From Rhodoferax sp. (GTDB lineage: Bacteria; Pseudomonadota; Gammaproteobacteria; Burkholderiales; Burkholderiaceae_C): a stretch of 64,000 nt of DNA. The translations under genes were made by a program, and so were the position numbers. Where the stretch lies: contig NZ_JADMJN010000003.1 of assembly GCF_018780565.1 (NCBI RefSeq), forward strand, positions 310,001-374,000. Direction: 5' to 3'. Below, piece by piece: positions 38,819 to 50,180 of this stretch (the stretch's first letter is position 1; each line of letters starts with the position of its first letter). Under the pieces are notes generated by a model. That model had not been told where the DNA came from and searched no databases. It worked only from the letters and a program-made list of their open reading frames with translations.

Positions 38819-40552
38819 TTATTCGTTGGTTACGGCGAGCACTTCTTCCAGCGAAGTCAAACCCAATTTGACTTTATGCAGGCCGGCTTGCCTGAGTGAA
38901 CGTACACCCTCGCGTTCAGATTGCTCAGCAATTTCCAATGCGCTGCCATCACGCAGAATGATGCGTTGAATTTCCTCGGTGATGGGCATGACCTGGTAGA
39001 GACCAACGCGCCCTTTATAACCATTGTTGCACATGGAGCATCCGACGGCTCGGTACGAGACCCACGATTCATTGAGTTCATCTTGGCTGTAGCCCGCGTC
39101 GATCAGCGCCTTCTGAGGAATGTCAATCGGTGCTTTGCAGTTGGGGCAAAGGCGACGCGCCAATCGCTGCGCTGTAATCAGGATCACACTGGATGCGATG
39201 TTGAATGGGGCAATGCCCATGTTGCGCATGCGGGTCAGCGTTGTCGGCGCATCGTTTGTGTGCAGCGTAGACAGCACCAGATGTCCGGTTTGGGCGGCCT
39301 TGATAGAGATATCAGCCGTTTCGAGGTCGCGAATCTCCCCCACCATGATGATGTCCGGATCTTGCCGCAGGAATGATTTGAGTGCAACAGCAAAGGTGAG
39401 TCCCGCCTTGTCGTTGACGTTGACTTGATTCACCCCGGGTAAGTTGATTTCGGAAGGATCTTCAGCCGTGGCAATATTGACACCCGGCTTGTTGAGCATG
39501 TTCAGGCAGGTGTAGAGCGAAACGGTCTTTCCAGACCCTGTTGGTCCGGTCACCAAAATCATTCCATAGGGTCTGCCAATGGCCTGGATCAGCCTCTGCT
39601 TTTCTTCGGGTTCGTAACCCAGGGCTTCAATACCCAGCTTTGCGCTGCTGGGATCCAGAATGCGGATCACAATTTTTTCACCGAACAGGGTGGGCAAGGT
39701 GCTGACCCGAAAGTCGATAACCCGGTCCGGTCCGATTTTCAGCTTCATCTTGCCGTCTTGCGGAACGCGCTTCTCCGAGATGTCCATTCTCGAAATAACC
39801 TTGATGCGAGAAGCCAGTTTGTCCTTGATGGCAATGGGCGGGGAAGCGATTTCTCTCAGTTCTCCGTCAATCCGGAAGCGAACCCGGTAATTGTGCTCAT
39901 AGGGCTCGAAGTGCAAGTCGGAGGCCCGCATACTGAAAGCATCCAGCAGCATCTTGTGCAAAAACTTGACGACCGGTGCATCTTCCACCTCGGATGGCGA
40001 GGAGTCGGAACTCTCAATAATGGCCTCGGCGGACGCCTCGTCGAACTCGAAATCACTGCCGATGATGTTGTCCATCGTCTCCGCCGCGGTCGTCGCATTG
40101 GCCGTGACCAGCTTGAGCAGTTTGTCGTATTCGGCGATAACCCAGTCAACGCCCAGCTGGGTGGCGAACTTGATCTTCTCAGCTGCTTGTTGATCCGATG
40201 GGTCGGCAGTGGCAACAATCAATCGGTTGTTGCGCTTGCTGAGTACGACCACGCGGTAGTCAAAGCAGATCTTGCCATCCAGCAGGCCCTTTGGAAGCCG
40301 TTGGGGGTCAATCGCGTCCAGGTCCACCAGCGGTGCAGCGAATGCGGACGACATGGTGTGTGCCAGGTCCGACGCAGATACAGCGCCCGAACCCGTGAGT
40401 TCGGCGATAAAACTGGTGCGACCGCTCTCGGCTTTGCGGTAGATTTCTTCCGCTGATTTTTGTCCCAGTTTTCCCGCCAGGATAAGGGCGCGGCCCAAAC
40501 CAGGAAGGGCGGTAGTGGGTGATTCGCGATGAGTGGTGTCGACTGCGGCCAT
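38819..40552 (-). CDS. pilB: Type IV pilus assembly ATPase PilB
   Basis: Hexameric cytoplasmic ATPase powering pilus extension, 577 aa. It has the N-terminal T2SSE-N domain (FAAPLVDLDAIDPQRLP), Walker A GPTGSGKTVS at about 340, Asp box ATAEDPSEINLPGVNQ, Walker B-like IIMVGEIRDLETADI and a C-terminal tetracysteine zinc site (RLCPNCKAPID and GCSMCNNGYKGR). It is the first gene of a pilBCD-coaE-zapD-yacG transcript. Confidence 0.96.
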   Translation of the reverse strand: MAAVDTTHRESPTTALPGLGRALILAGKLGQKSAEEIYRKAESGRTSFIAELTGSGAVSASDLAHTMSSAFAAPLVDLDAIDPQRLPKGLLDGKICFDYRVVVLSKRNNRLIVATADPSDQQAAEKIKFATQLGVDWVIAEYDKLLKLVTANATTAAETMDNIIGSDFEFDEASAEAIIESSDSSPSEVEDAPVVKFLHKMLLDAFSMRASDLHFEPYEHNYRVRFRIDGELREIASPPIAIKDKLASRIKVISRMDISEKRVPQDGKMKLKIGPDRVIDFRVSTLPTLFGEKIVIRILDPSSAKLGIEALGYEPEEKQRLIQAIGRPYGMILVTGPTGSGKTVSLYTCLNMLNKPGVNIATAEDPSEINLPGVNQVNVNDKAGLTFAVALKSFLRQDPDIIMVGEIRDLETADISIKAAQTGHLVLSTLHTNDAPTTLTRMRNMGIAPFNIASSVILITAQRLARRLCPNCKAPIDIPQKALIDAGYSQDELNESWVSYRAVGCSMCNNGYKGRVGLYQVMPITEEIQRIILRDGSALEIAEQSEREGVRSLRQAGLHKVKLGLTSLEEVLAVTNE

Positions 40553-40673
40553 GACCCAAGTATGTACTATGTCAAGAAGAAAACCTCTTGATCATCGCCG
40601 ATTGCCCAGCCGATGTAAATCTAAAGACTGCGAGAATTGGTTACAGGGATGTTGTTTGACAACAAATGGTGTT

Positions 40674-40750
<77 letters not shown>

Positions 40751-40777
40751 AATTCTATTTTTTGCTTTGGCAAAGCG

Positions 40778-41761
40778 TCAAGACTGGCGCTCCAGCAACT
40801 GAGCTGCCAATTGTATCAAACACTCTGCATGAGGCCCTGGCGGCAGTCGACTGGCGGCTGCTATAGCGCGCTGCGCCTCCAGCATGGCGGCCTGTCGGGC
40901 AACATCGAGGGCCCCCGTTGCTTTGACAATGTCGACGACTTGGTCCAGCATTGACAAGCCGCCGGATTCGATGGCTGTTTTAATGATCTCTTTTTGGCTG
41001 GCGGTCCCGCGCTGCATCGCCGCGATCAATGGCAGTGTGGTTTTGCCTTCGCGCAGATCGTCACCCAGGCTTTTCCCCATCACATCAGCCGTGCCGGTGT
41101 AGTCCAGTACATCGTCAATCACCTGGAAAGCAGTGCCCAGTGCCTGTCCATATTCGGCGCAAGCCTCCTCCATCTCGGGCGAGGCGGCGGCGAGGATGGC
41201 CCCAACCCTGGCGCTGGCTTCGAATAGCTTGGCGGTCTTGGAGCGGATCACCTGAAGATAACCCGTTTCATCCAGAGCTGCGTTGTGCATGTTCATCAAC
41301 TGCATCACTTCGCCTTCTGCGATCACATTGGTGGCGTCGGCCAGTACCTGCATCACGCGCATGTTCTGGGCATCCACCATCATCTGGAATGCACGGGAGT
41401 AGAGAAAATCGCCAACCAGGACGCTGGCCGGGTTGCCAAAGGTTTCGTTGGCGGTCGCATTGCCACGCCGCATGGCGGAGGCGTCCACCACGTCATCGTG
41501 CAGCAAGGTCGCTGTATGTATGAATTCCACTACTGCCGCCAGATTGAATCGCTGTTCGCCACGGTAGCCCAGTGCGCCGCAAGTCAACAGGAGCAGGGCT
41601 GGTCTCAATCGCTTGCCGCCTGCCGCGATGATGTAGCGTGATACCTGGCCGATCAGGGGGACACCGGAAGCCAGCCGGTGGGCGATGACCTGGTCAACCT
41701 CGTGCATATCCTGGACGATGATCGACATTGACGGTGAGGGGCTGGATGGAGTAGCTTGCAA
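40778..41761 (-). CDS. ispB: Polyprenyl (octaprenyl) diphosphate synthase
   Basis: Makes the C40-type side chain of ubiquinone by chain elongation of farnesyl diphosphate. Both aspartate motifs are intact: [10 protein letters not shown] and [10 protein letters not shown]. The body matches long-chain E-type prenyl synthases ([17 protein letters not shown], then [13 protein letters not shown]). The start is uncertain: TTG at 41761 gives 327 aa; ATG at 41728 ([13 protein letters not shown]) gives 316 aa and fits the usual length. It is divergent from rplU. Confidence 0.93.
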   Translation of the reverse strand: MQATPSSPSPSMSIIVQDMHEVDQVIAHRLASGVPLIGQVSRYIIAAGGKRLRPALLLLTCGALGYRGEQRFNLAAVVEFIHTATLLHDDVVDASAMRRGNATANETFGNPASVLVGDFLYSRAFQMMVDAQNMRVMQVLADATNVIAEGEVMQLMNMHNAALDETGYLQVIRSKTAKLFEASARVGAILAAASPEMEEACAEYGQALGTAFQVIDDVLDYTGTADVMGKSLGDDLREGKTTLPLIAAMQRGTASQKEIIKTAIESGGLSMLDQVVDIVKATGALDVARQAAMLEAQRAIAAASRLPPGPHAECLIQLAAQLLERQS

Positions 41762-41832
41762 GTCAAATAACCCGTTGTGTGGAGGAATTATAGGAACTCA
41801 GGCGCGCCTCTATTGAGGCTGCAGTGTCTTGA

Positions 41833-41861
41833 TTGTGCTAAGTGGGGCTCTGTGTTATAGT
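41833..41861 (+). promoter_or_regulatory. Candidate sigma-70 promoter of rplU-rpmA
   Basis: TTGTGC at 41833 and TATAGT at 41856-41861, separated by 17 nt, 50 bases before the rplU start. The -10 box is good and the -35 box is only half matched. It is the only such pair in the gap. Confidence 0.45.
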
Positions 41862-41910
41862 TATGGGCTCTGTGAAAATTCGTTCCCAGAGCTAAATTGA
41901 AGAGGTCAAC

Positions 41911-42222
41911 ATGTACGCGGTCATAAAAACCGGTGGCAAGCAATATCGGGTTGCTGCTGGCGAAAAAATTAAAGTAGAACAGATTGCTGCGGACGTAGGC
42001 CAAGAGATTGTGTTCAACGAGGTTCTGGCGGTCGGTAACGGCGCAGATCTGAAGGTGGGTACTCCCTTGGTGTCCGGCGCAACCGTCAGTGTCACAGTAT
42101 TGGCACACGGCAAGCACGACAAGGTCAGCATTTTCAAAATGCGCCGTCGTAAGCATTACCAGAAACGTCAAGGGCATCGTCAACAGTTCACAGAACTGCT
42201 GATCGGCGCGATTGCTGCTTAA
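41911..42222 (+). CDS. rplU: 50S ribosomal protein L21
   Basis: Ribosomal protein of the large subunit, 103 aa, beginning [19 protein letters not shown], the family signature; C-terminal [16 protein letters not shown] is the rRNA-binding segment. First gene of the conserved rplU-rpmA-obgE cluster. TTGAAGAGGTC before the ATG serves as the ribosome-binding site. Confidence 0.98.
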   Translation: MYAVIKTGGKQYRVAAGEKIKVEQIAADVGQEIVFNEVLAVGNGADLKVGTPLVSGATVSVTVLAHGKHDKVSIFKMRRRKHYQKRQGHRQQFTELLIGAIAA

Positions 42223-42234
42223 GGGGCAAGGGTC

Positions 42235-42492
42235 ATGGCACAGAAAAAAGGCGGCGGCTCTACGCGAAACGGGCGCGATTCCAAGCCCAAAATGCTCGGT
42301 GTGAAGAAGTTCGGCGGCGAGGTGATCAGCGCAGGCGCGATCATCGTGCGTCAGCGTGGCACCAAGTTCCACCCTGGTACCAATGTGGGTATCGGCAAGG
42401 ATCACACCCTGTTTGCGCTGGTTGACGGTCACGTCTCCTTCGCTGTCAAGGGTGCACTGAACAAGCACACAGTGAGCATCACTTCGGCGTAA
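42235..42492 (+). CDS. rpmA: 50S ribosomal protein L27
   Basis: 85-aa protein near the peptidyl-transferase centre. It starts [19 protein letters not shown], so no N-terminal extension needing cleavage (as in Firmicutes) is present. Motif [23 protein letters not shown] is typical. Followed by a strong terminator-like hairpin. Confidence 0.98.
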   Translation: MAQKKGGGSTRNGRDSKPKMLGVKKFGGEVISAGAIIVRQRGTKFHPGTNVGIGKDHTLFALVDGHVSFAVKGALNKHTVSITSA

Positions 42493-42513
42493 GCTGCTGG
42501 GTACTCCCCATTG

Positions 42514-43627
<1,114 letters not shown>

Positions 43628-43633
43628 AAATTA

Positions 43634-43687
43634 GCTACTCATTTAATAGCGCTCATCGTTTGAATGACGAGGGCCACAGCTCCAAAT
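43634..43687 (-). repeat. Short interspersed element, copy 10 (obgE-proB gap)
   Basis: Minus strand: CTGTGGCCCT (43679-43670), a 19-nt spacer able to form a hairpin (CTCGTC...GATGAG), then GCTATTAAATGAGTAGC (43650-43634). The spacing of 29 nt equals copies 1, 7 and 12. The left end reaches the proB start codon at 43686. Confidence 0.75.
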
Positions 43688-44822
43688 GACCCTAGAAAAT
43701 GCTTCACTCGTGCTGCGTGATGCCAAACGCATCGTCGTCAAAGTGGGCTCCAGCCTGGTAACCAATGAGGGTCGAGGTCTGGATGAGGGCGCAATTGGCG
43801 AATGGTGTCGTCAAATGTCCTTGCTGGTGCGTGGCGGCCGTGAGGTGATCATGGTTTCCAGCGGAGCCATCGCCGAAGGCATGAAGCGTCTGGGCTGGAC
43901 CAGCCGGCCACATGAAATCCACGAACTGCAGGCGGCAGCTGCAGTAGGGCAAATGGGGCTGGCACATATGTACGAGACCAAGCTGCGTGAGAATGGCTTG
44001 GGCAGTGCGCAGGTCTTGCTGACCCATGCGGATCTGGCTGACCGTGAGCGTTACCTCAACGCGCGCTCCACTCTGTTGACGCTGCTTAAATTGGGTGTCG
44101 TCCCCGTGATCAACGAGAACGACACGGTGGTCAACGACGAAATCAAGTTTGGTGACAACGACACCCTGGGGGCCTTGGTGGCCAACCTGGTGGAGGCTGA
44201 TGCGCTGGTCATCCTGACCGACCAGAAAGGGCTGTACACGGCCGACCCGCGCAAGGACCCGGCGGCGCAGTTTGTTCATGAGGCCAAAGCGGGTGACCCG
44301 GCGCTGGAAGCGATGGCGGGTGGCGCTGGCTCAAGTTTGGGCCGCGGCGGCATGATTACCAAGATATTGGCCGCCAAGCGGGCCGCAGGCTCTGGCGCTT
44401 CCACCGTGATCGCCTGGGGTCGCGAACCCGAGGTGCTGGTGCGATTGGCCCGGGGCGAGGCCATTGGCACCTTGCTGGTGGCTCAAACCCAGAAGACACA
44501 GGCGCGCAAACAGTGGATTGCTGATCACCTTCAACTGCGTGGGTCGGTGATCGTGGATGCCGGTGCGGTTCACAAACTGCGCGAAGAGGGCAAAAGCCTG
44601 CTGCCCATCGGTATGACCGCGGTTGACGGCGATTTTTCTCGCGGCGATGTGATTGCAGTTCGCGATCTGCAGGGTACCGAGATTGCCCGCGGCCTTGCAA
44701 ACTACGCCAGTGCAGAAGCGCGGCTGATATGCCGCAAGCCCTCCAGCGACTACGAGAAGCTGTTGGGATATGCCGCCGAACCTGAAATGGTGCATCGGGA
44801 TAATATGGTCCTGACGCGTTAG
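43686..44822 (+). CDS. proB: Glutamate 5-kinase
   Basis: First step of proline synthesis, phosphorylating glutamate. It has 378 aa: an N-terminal amino-acid-kinase domain ([17 protein letters not shown], then [22 protein letters not shown] and GTGGM-like [10 protein letters not shown]) and a C-terminal PUA domain ([24 protein letters not shown]). No ribosome-binding site is obvious upstream, where repeat copy 10 lies. Confidence 0.96.
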   Translation: MTLENASLVLRDAKRIVVKVGSSLVTNEGRGLDEGAIGEWCRQMSLLVRGGREVIMVSSGAIAEGMKRLGWTSRPHEIHELQAAAAVGQMGLAHMYETKLRENGLGSAQVLLTHADLADRERYLNARSTLLTLLKLGVVPVINENDTVVNDEIKFGDNDTLGALVANLVEADALVILTDQKGLYTADPRKDPAAQFVHEAKAGDPALEAMAGGAGSSLGRGGMITKILAAKRAAGSGASTVIAWGREPEVLVRLARGEAIGTLLVAQTQKTQARKQWIADHLQLRGSVIVDAGAVHKLREEGKSLLPIGMTAVDGDFSRGDVIAVRDLQGTEIARGLANYASAEARLICRKPSSDYEKLLGYAAEPEMVHRDNMVLTR

Positions 44823-44863
44823 CGCGATCCTGGCCTGCGTCTTACGGGCAGCTAAGTCCCGGT

Positions 44864-45358
44864 TTATGGACCTCGCTGCGGGTTCTTCAAGATGTTGAGG
44901 ATGGCGGGCACTGAACTCGTCGGTGTTCGATCCGTGCAAACGCCCTGACTCGCAAGCGCCAGTGCGTGTTTGGATGGATGATTCGCGCCCAGACTACGCC
45001 ATTCAGGCTGCTTGATCGACAACCATTTCCCGTCGGCTGTGTAGCGAGCGTAAGTTTTGACCTCCCCGGTAGCGCAACGAATTCCTTCGTACATGGCCGT
45101 GTTGATTGAGCCAGAGGTATTGACCACAACCACAACATAGCGTGTGATGCCATCGTGGGTGATGGCCAAGGTTGCCGGATCAACGCCGAAGCGCAGTGAC
45201 ACATACTTCGGCATCTCAATGGGCACGAGCTTGTCCTTATTGAAAACCGGAGGCGGGGGCACCTCGGTTTCTTTCCAGTCAGGGTCCTCCACCAACTGGG
45301 CCGATGCGCTCAGCGTCACCAGCGTCAAGCCAAGCCAGAGAAGTTTTTCAAGGTTCAT
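44864..45358 (-). CDS. CNP1-like family exported protein
   Basis: A 164-aa protein with a signal peptide ([21 protein letters not shown]). The body resembles the CNP1-like family (cryptic neisserial protein 1): [12 protein letters not shown], then [19 protein letters not shown] and [24 protein letters not shown], with two cysteines, in IRCATGE and SQGVCTD, that could form a disulfide. Function is unknown. It starts at ATG 45358, inside the 3' end of rppH (11-nt overlap), the usual neighbour in Comamonadaceae. Confidence 0.85.
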   Translation of the reverse strand: MNLEKLLWLGLTLVTLSASAQLVEDPDWKETEVPPPPVFNKDKLVPIEMPKYVSLRFGVDPATLAITHDGITRYVVVVVNTSGSINTAMYEGIRCATGEVKTYARYTADGKWLSIKQPEWRSLGANHPSKHALALASQGVCTDRTPTSSVPAILNILKNPQRGP

Positions 45359-45995
45359 GGAGATTCGTGTTCGCTGGCATGCCAGGGTATAGACCAGATT
45401 GTGGATTGGGCTCAAACGAGCCTCCGGGCGGCAATTCAAATGGGGCGACTGGCATGACATCATGCGCAGGGTCCTGCTCATGGGGTCGCATACCCTGACG
45501 CAGAAACCGGTTTCTGTGTTCGTTACGCGGCAAATACCGCGCAAGCTCCGTCAGCGCCATTTCATAGACGCCGCGTTTGAAATCGACGACGGCATCCAGC
45601 GGCACCCAGTAGTCGTTCCAGCGCCAGGCGTCAAACTCAGGGTGGTCGGTGGCGCGCAGGTTCAGATCCCAGTCGTGGCCTACCAGTTGGAGCAAGAACC
45701 AGATTTGTTTCTGGCCTTTGTAATGGCCGCGCGCATCGCGGCGGATGTATCTGTCTGGCACCTCGTAACGCAACCAGTCTCGGGTGCGGGCGACAATTCG
45801 AATATGCTCGCGATGGAGCCCCACTTCCTCATGCAGTTCACGAACCATGGCCTGCTCCGGGGTTTCGCCCCGATCAATGCCACCCTGCGGAAACTGCCAG
45901 GAATGTGTACGAATTCGCTTGCCCCAGAACACCTGATTTTTCTGGTTGAGCAGCACGATGCCGACGTTGGGCCTAAAGCCGTCCCGGTCAAGCAT
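45348..45995 (-). CDS. rppH: RNA pyrophosphohydrolase
   Basis: Nudix enzyme that removes pyrophosphate from mRNA 5' ends and starts decay. The typical N-terminus is [18 protein letters not shown]; the Nudix box is [20 protein letters not shown] then EVG. At 215 aa it is about 40 residues longer than E. coli RppH; the extra part is a Pro-rich C-terminal tail ([20 protein letters not shown]). ATG 45995 is chosen; a TTG six bases upstream is in frame. Confidence 0.94.
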   Translation of the reverse strand: MLDRDGFRPNVGIVLLNQKNQVFWGKRIRTHSWQFPQGGIDRGETPEQAMVRELHEEVGLHREHIRIVARTRDWLRYEVPDRYIRRDARGHYKGQKQIWFLLQLVGHDWDLNLRATDHPEFDAWRWNDYWVPLDAVVDFKRGVYEMALTELARYLPRNEHRNRFLRQGMRPHEQDPAHDVMPVAPFELPPGGSFEPNPQSGLYPGMPANTNLHEP

Positions 45996-46087
45996 AATCA
46001 AACCCCAATTTTTAAACTTCGTCCATTATGCACAGCAAGCGCTGCGCATCAAGGGGCGTAGCCCTCAGTTTTTCCCAGAGTCCTGCC

Positions 46088-47833
46088 ATGAAAGCCTCCC
46101 AATTCTTCATTTCCACCCTCAAAGAGGCACCCGCCGATGCCGAGGTGGTCAGTCATAAGCTGATGACGCGCGCCGGCATGATCAAAAAGCTCGGCGCCGG
46201 TATCTACAGCCTGATGCCCATGGGCTTGCGGGTGGTGCGCAAAGTCGAAGCCATCGTGCGCGAAGAAATGAACCGTGCCGGGGCCGTGGAATTGAGCATG
46301 CCGGTGGTGCAACCGGCTGAGCTTTGGGAGGAAACAGGCCGTTTTGCCAAGATGGGCCCCGAGATGATGCGTATCAAGGATCGCCATGGCCGGGATTTTG
46401 TGATCCAGCCAACCAGCGAAGAAGTGGTGACTGACATCGCGCGTCAGGAAATCAAAAGTTACAAGCAACTGCCCAAAAACTTTTACCAAATCCAGAGCAA
46501 GTTCCGTGACGAGCGCCGTCCGCGCTTTGGCCTGATGCGGGGGCGCGAATTCATCATGAAGGACGCTTACAGCTTTGACCGCGACCAAGCCTCCGCCAAA
46601 GCCAGTTATCAGGTGATGGCGCAGGCGTACCGTCGAATCTTTGACCGGTTTGGTTTGACCTACCGGGCCGTGGCGGCCGACAGCGGTGCCATTGGGGGTG
46701 ATTTGAGTGAAGAGTTCCAGGTGATTGCTGCGACGGGTGAAGACGCCATCGTGTACTGCCCCGGCAGCGACTATGCGGCCAACATGGAGAAAGCCGAGGC
46801 GCTGGCACCCACCGGCCCACGTCTCGCCGCAACGCAAGCCATGACCAAAACCGCGACGCCCGGCAAGAGTACCTGCGGCGACGTGGCTGAGTTGTTAAAC
46901 CGGGCTTTGAACACCACCGTCAAATCTCTCGTATTGGCAACGGACAGCCTCAACGCCCAAGGGGAAATCGTCAAGACCCAGGTTTGGCTGCTGCTGTTGC
47001 GCGGCGACCATGACATGAATGAAGTCAAGGTCAACAAAGTGCCGGGTCTGGATGTGGGTTTCCGCTTTGCCACCGTGCCTGAAATTGAAGATCACTTTGG
47101 CTGCAAACCCGGTTACCTGGGCCCGGTCGGCCTGAAAAAGCCAGTGCAAATGGTGGTTGACCGCGATGTGGCGCTGATGAACGACTGGATTTGCGGTGCC
47201 AACGAGCCCGATTTCCACCTCACTGGTGTCAACTGGGGCCGTGATCTGCCGGAACCCGCCCTGGTGGCCGACTTGCGTAACGTGGTGGCCGGTGACGCGT
47301 CGCCCGATGGCCAAGGTGTGCTGGCGATCGAGCGTGGCATTGAGGTGGGTCACGTGTTTTACCTGGGCGTCAAATACAGCCAGGCCATGAACGCCACCTT
47401 CCTGGACGTGAACGGCAAGCCTCAGTTCATGGAGATGGGGTGCTATGGCATTGGTATCACCCGTCTTCCCGCTGCGGCGATCGAGCAAAACCATGACGAG
47501 CGCGGCATCATTTGGCCGGATGCGCTGGCGCCCTTTACCGTGGTGCTGTGCCCGATCAGCCCGGACCGCTTTCCCGACGTCAAGGCCGCCGCCGACAAGC
47601 TGTACGGCGAGTTGCTGGCTGCTGGGGTAGATGTGATCCTGGATGATCGCAACGAGCGTCCGGGCGCCATGTTTGCCGACTGGGAGCTGATTGGGGTGCC
47701 GCACCGCGTCACCATTGGTGACCGGGCTCTGAAAGCCGGCGAAGTGGAATACCAGCATCGTCGCGATACGGCGGCAGCGGCTGTGAATGTGAACGAGATT
47801 GTGGCTCTGATTCAATCCAGGCTGAAGGTGTGA
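46088..47833 (+). CDS. proS: Prolyl-tRNA synthetase (bacterial type)
   Basis: Class II aminoacyl-tRNA synthetase, 581 aa from ATG 46088 ([20 protein letters not shown]). Motif 1 is near [23 protein letters not shown], motif 2 has [19 protein letters not shown], motif 3 is [16 protein letters not shown]; the editing (INS) domain lies between motifs 2 and 3 ([16 protein letters not shown] onward), and the C-terminal anticodon domain follows. The upstream in-frame extension is not coding. Confidence 0.97.
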   Translation: MKASQFFISTLKEAPADAEVVSHKLMTRAGMIKKLGAGIYSLMPMGLRVVRKVEAIVREEMNRAGAVELSMPVVQPAELWEETGRFAKMGPEMMRIKDRHGRDFVIQPTSEEVVTDIARQEIKSYKQLPKNFYQIQSKFRDERRPRFGLMRGREFIMKDAYSFDRDQASAKASYQVMAQAYRRIFDRFGLTYRAVAADSGAIGGDLSEEFQVIAATGEDAIVYCPGSDYAANMEKAEALAPTGPRLAATQAMTKTATPGKSTCGDVAELLNRALNTTVKSLVLATDSLNAQGEIVKTQVWLLLLRGDHDMNEVKVNKVPGLDVGFRFATVPEIEDHFGCKPGYLGPVGLKKPVQMVVDRDVALMNDWICGANEPDFHLTGVNWGRDLPEPALVADLRNVVAGDASPDGQGVLAIERGIEVGHVFYLGVKYSQAMNATFLDVNGKPQFMEMGCYGIGITRLPAAAIEQNHDERGIIWPDALAPFTVVLCPISPDRFPDVKAAADKLYGELLAAGVDVILDDRNERPGAMFADWELIGVPHRVTIGDRALKAGEVEYQHRRDTAAAAVNVNEIVALIQSRLKV

Positions 47834-48492
47834 CTTTGCCCATGGCGGGTGGCCTTGTTTCCCGGCGAACCAGTGTCGTCTCCCTGATTGCAGGGCTTGG
47901 GCTGCTGTCGGTTCATGAGCAGGCCGATGCGGGTCGCCAGATGGAGGAGCCGTTGGTGGACTCGGTGCGCACCGCGCTGAGTTCCGCCATTGCCAACACC
48001 GCGCCGCCGGTGCCTGAATTTTCCGATACTGAGTCGCGCCTGCACTACCTTCGCTGGCTGGGCAGCATGAGTGATCGCCTGAAGCGCAAAAAATCGGACT
48101 GGAACGTGCGCAAGGAATTTTTGCAAACTATCTGGTACGAAAGTCGTCGTGCCGGTCTGGACCCGTCCCTCGTGCTGGGACTGGTGCAGGTGGAAAGCAA
48201 TTTCCGTAAATTTGCCGTCTCCAGCGTGGGGGCACGCGGCTACATGCAGGTCATGCCCTTCTGGACCCGCGTATTGGGTGATGGCGATGCAGGCAAGCTG
48301 TTTCACATGCAGACCAACCTGCGCTTTGGCTGCGTGATCCTGCGCCACTATCTGGACCGTGAAAAAGGCGACTTGTTTCTGGCGCTCGGTCGTTACAACG
48401 GCTCCCGTGGCAAGGCGCCTTATCCCAACGCTGTACTGGGTGCCAAGCGGCTCTGGGAATTCACTGCAAAAAGCCCATCTGCCCCTTCTTGA
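47830..48492 (+). CDS. Lytic murein transglycosylase, SLT domain
   Basis: 220-aa putative peptidoglycan-cleaving enzyme. The Slt domain has the catalytic Glu in [15 protein letters not shown], then [12 protein letters not shown], and [16 protein letters not shown] with [10 protein letters not shown]. The N-terminus begins with GTG at 47830 (overlapping the proS stop) or ATG at 47842 and contains a signal-like region ([19 protein letters not shown]). It converges on the AAA gene (ends overlap by 32 bases). Confidence 0.85.
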   Translation: MTLPMAGGLVSRRTSVVSLIAGLGLLSVHEQADAGRQMEEPLVDSVRTALSSAIANTAPPVPEFSDTESRLHYLRWLGSMSDRLKRKKSDWNVRKEFLQTIWYESRRAGLDPSLVLGLVQVESNFRKFAVSSVGARGYMQVMPFWTRVLGDGDAGKLFHMQTNLRFGCVILRHYLDREKGDLFLALGRYNGSRGKAPYPNAVLGAKRLWEFTAKSPSAPS

Positions 48493-49456
48493 GGCCGGCC
48501 TTGGGCAGATCGACCACCTCGATGGTATCGCGTTGGCCTAACCGGGCGTTGCCAAAGCCGGTCATCAATGCGCGCCGCATTTCCCGTGGCGCCAATTCAC
48601 ACAGTTGATCGAGGACATCATCCTGCGGCTCGGGCGCAAAATGCTCGCCCCAGCCATGCTCGCTGCGAATGCTCTGGTACAAGCTGCGGGCAATCTGGCG
48701 CGCTGCCTCCAGGGAGGGGGGCTCAACCGAGAACACATTCATGCGGTTCAGGATCGGATCGGGAATGGCTCGCTCGTCATTGGCGGTGGTGATCCAGATC
48801 ACCTGGCTGGCGTCAATGGCGACTTCGGCGAACTCGTCAGTGAAGCTTTGCGCCGTGTCGTGCTCCAGCAGGCTGTAGAGCGCGCCCAGTGGGTCGTATT
48901 GCGCGTCGGCACTGGCCTTGTCGATCTCGTCCACCACGATCACAGGGTTGGCGTATTCGCCGTCGATCAAGGCCTCAAACACCTTGCCGGGCTTGGCACC
49001 TTTCCATTGCGAGGACGAGCCCGACAGCAGCCAGCCTGCGGTCATGGAGCTCATGGGTACCAGATTCATGCCCGTGCCCAGCAATTCGGCGAGTTTTTTG
49101 GCGAAATGGGTTTTGCCAATACCGGGCGGGCCAAGCAGCAGGATCGGGGTGACCTCCAGCCCGTCGCGGCTGTCTTGCGCCAGCGCCACATGGCGTTTCA
49201 CATCATCCAGCACTTCGGTGAAATTGGGCAAAGCCTGGTACAGGCTCGCCATGTCGGGAACGCCCGAGGGCTTGACCTGAAAGCGTTGTGGCCCGCGTTC
49301 CAGCATGCGCTGGTAGGTGGCCCGCAGGCTGTCGTGTTCGTGATCCTGCAGCTTGGCCAATTTGCGCTCAACTTCGTCAGGCATGAACACACGGCGCATT
49401 TGCGCGACCGGCAGGTGAAACGGTGTAGATAGCGGAACAAGACTGCGAGATTCCAT
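48461..49456 (-). CDS. AAA ATPase related to the Lon ATPase domain
   Basis: A 331-aa protein with Walker A GPPGIGKTH, Walker B VIVVDEIDKA, a sensor-like WITTANDERAIPDPILNRM and an arginine-finger region, most like the ATPase core of Lon. The Lon substrate-binding and serine-protease domains are absent, so it is not a protease by itself. ATG 49456 is chosen because CAGGAGGACGTG lies just upstream; an upstream ATG at 49492 is also in frame. No partner gene is adjacent. Function unknown. Confidence 0.75.
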   Translation of the reverse strand: MESRSLVPLSTPFHLPVAQMRRVFMPDEVERKLAKLQDHEHDSLRATYQRMLERGPQRFQVKPSGVPDMASLYQALPNFTEVLDDVKRHVALAQDSRDGLEVTPILLLGPPGIGKTHFAKKLAELLGTGMNLVPMSSMTAGWLLSGSSSQWKGAKPGKVFEALIDGEYANPVIVVDEIDKASADAQYDPLGALYSLLEHDTAQSFTDEFAEVAIDASQVIWITTANDERAIPDPILNRMNVFSVEPPSLEAARQIARSLYQSIRSEHGWGEHFAPEPQDDVLDQLCELAPREMRRALMTGFGNARLGQRDTIEVVDLPKAGLKKGQMGFLQ

Positions 49457-49555
49457 CACGTCCTCCTGTTGAACAACCACAGTGCTATTCAAACACAGCC
49501 AGCGTCGTTGCGTAACGAAATAAAAGCGCGATTTAGTGAGATTGTTTGACAGGCT

Positions 49556-49581
49556 AAAAAAAAGCCACCTTTCGGTGGCTT
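49556..49581 (-). terminator. Terminator after grxD
   Basis: On the minus strand AAGCCACC / GGTGGCTT (8-bp stem, loop GAAA) followed by a run of T (A-run at 49556-49563 on +). It lies 20 bases after the grxD stop. Confidence 0.85.
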
Positions 49582-49600
49582 GGAACGATGTGCGTCAAGA

Positions 49601-49924
49601 TCACGCCTGCTTGGCCAAAGCCTGTTGCAGTTCGCCGTTCTCATACATCTCCATCATGATGTCAGAGCCGCCAATGAACTCACCCTTGACATAAAGTTGG
49701 GGGATGGTGGGCCAGTTGCTGTAGTCCTTGATGCCGGCGCGAATGGCGTCGTCTTCCAGCACGTTGACGGTTTTCACGACCTTGGGGTCCACGCCACAAG
49801 CCTTCAATACCTGGATGGCACGACCTGAAAAACCGCACTGGGGAAAACTGGCCGTGCCCTTCATGAACAGGACCACTTCATTGGTTTTTACCAGCTCGTC
49901 GATGCGCTTTTGTGTATCACTCAT
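49601..49924 (-). CDS. grxD: Monothiol glutaredoxin (Grx4 type)
   Basis: 107-aa CGFS glutaredoxin that carries 2Fe-2S clusters. Active cysteine is C30 in FPQCGFSG; conserved WPTIPQLYVKGEFIGGSDI follows. ATG 49924 gives MSDTQKRIDELVK; the longer upstream ORF is not needed. CGFS glutaredoxins pair with BolA proteins such as the one encoded at 8818. Confidence 0.96.
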   Translation of the reverse strand: MSDTQKRIDELVKTNEVVLFMKGTASFPQCGFSGRAIQVLKACGVDPKVVKTVNVLEDDAIRAGIKDYSNWPTIPQLYVKGEFIGGSDIMMEMYENGELQQALAKQA

Positions 49925-50019
49925 GTCAATAATCCTCGGAAATAGATGGCGCAATTATTTCACCTTCGCCCGGGTCACGCTGCAGGTAACCCTGCGCCCA
50001 GAAGGGCTTGTGCTGGATT

Positions 50020-50073
50020 GCTATATAAAAAATAGCTATCTTTGTATGTTCGACGAGGGTTAAAGGCCGATTT
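50020..50073 (-). repeat. Short interspersed element, copy 11 (grxD-FKBP gap)
   Basis: Minus strand: AAATCGGC (50073-50066), CTTTAACCCT (50065-50056), a 19-nt spacer beginning CGTC, then GCTATTTTTTATATAGC (50036-50020). All blocks are at the standard distances and the palindrome arms are perfect. It lies between two divergent genes. Confidence 0.8.
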
Positions 50074-50180
50074 GTTGCAAAAATGACGAGAAATTGCTGA
50101 TTGGCATGCAGTTTCCGCTCGGCGGGCCAATCGGCGAAAATGGCATGTTGATAATTAACACCCCCAACTCCCCCCAAGCT

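Noticed and set aside
40628..40672. Hairpin downstream of tRNA-Pro (TGTTGT...ACAACA) as a terminator
   Set aside because: The stem is short and AT-rich and no T-run follows.
40850..40875. GCTATAGC in ispB as a repeat arm pair
   Set aside because: The two arms touch with no 7-nt centre and the -29 and -37 blocks are absent.
44821..44863. GGCCTGCGTCTTACGGGCAG then CTAAG after proB as a truncated repeat copy
   Set aside because: Only the left block is loosely similar; spacing to GCTA is far too short and no palindrome follows.
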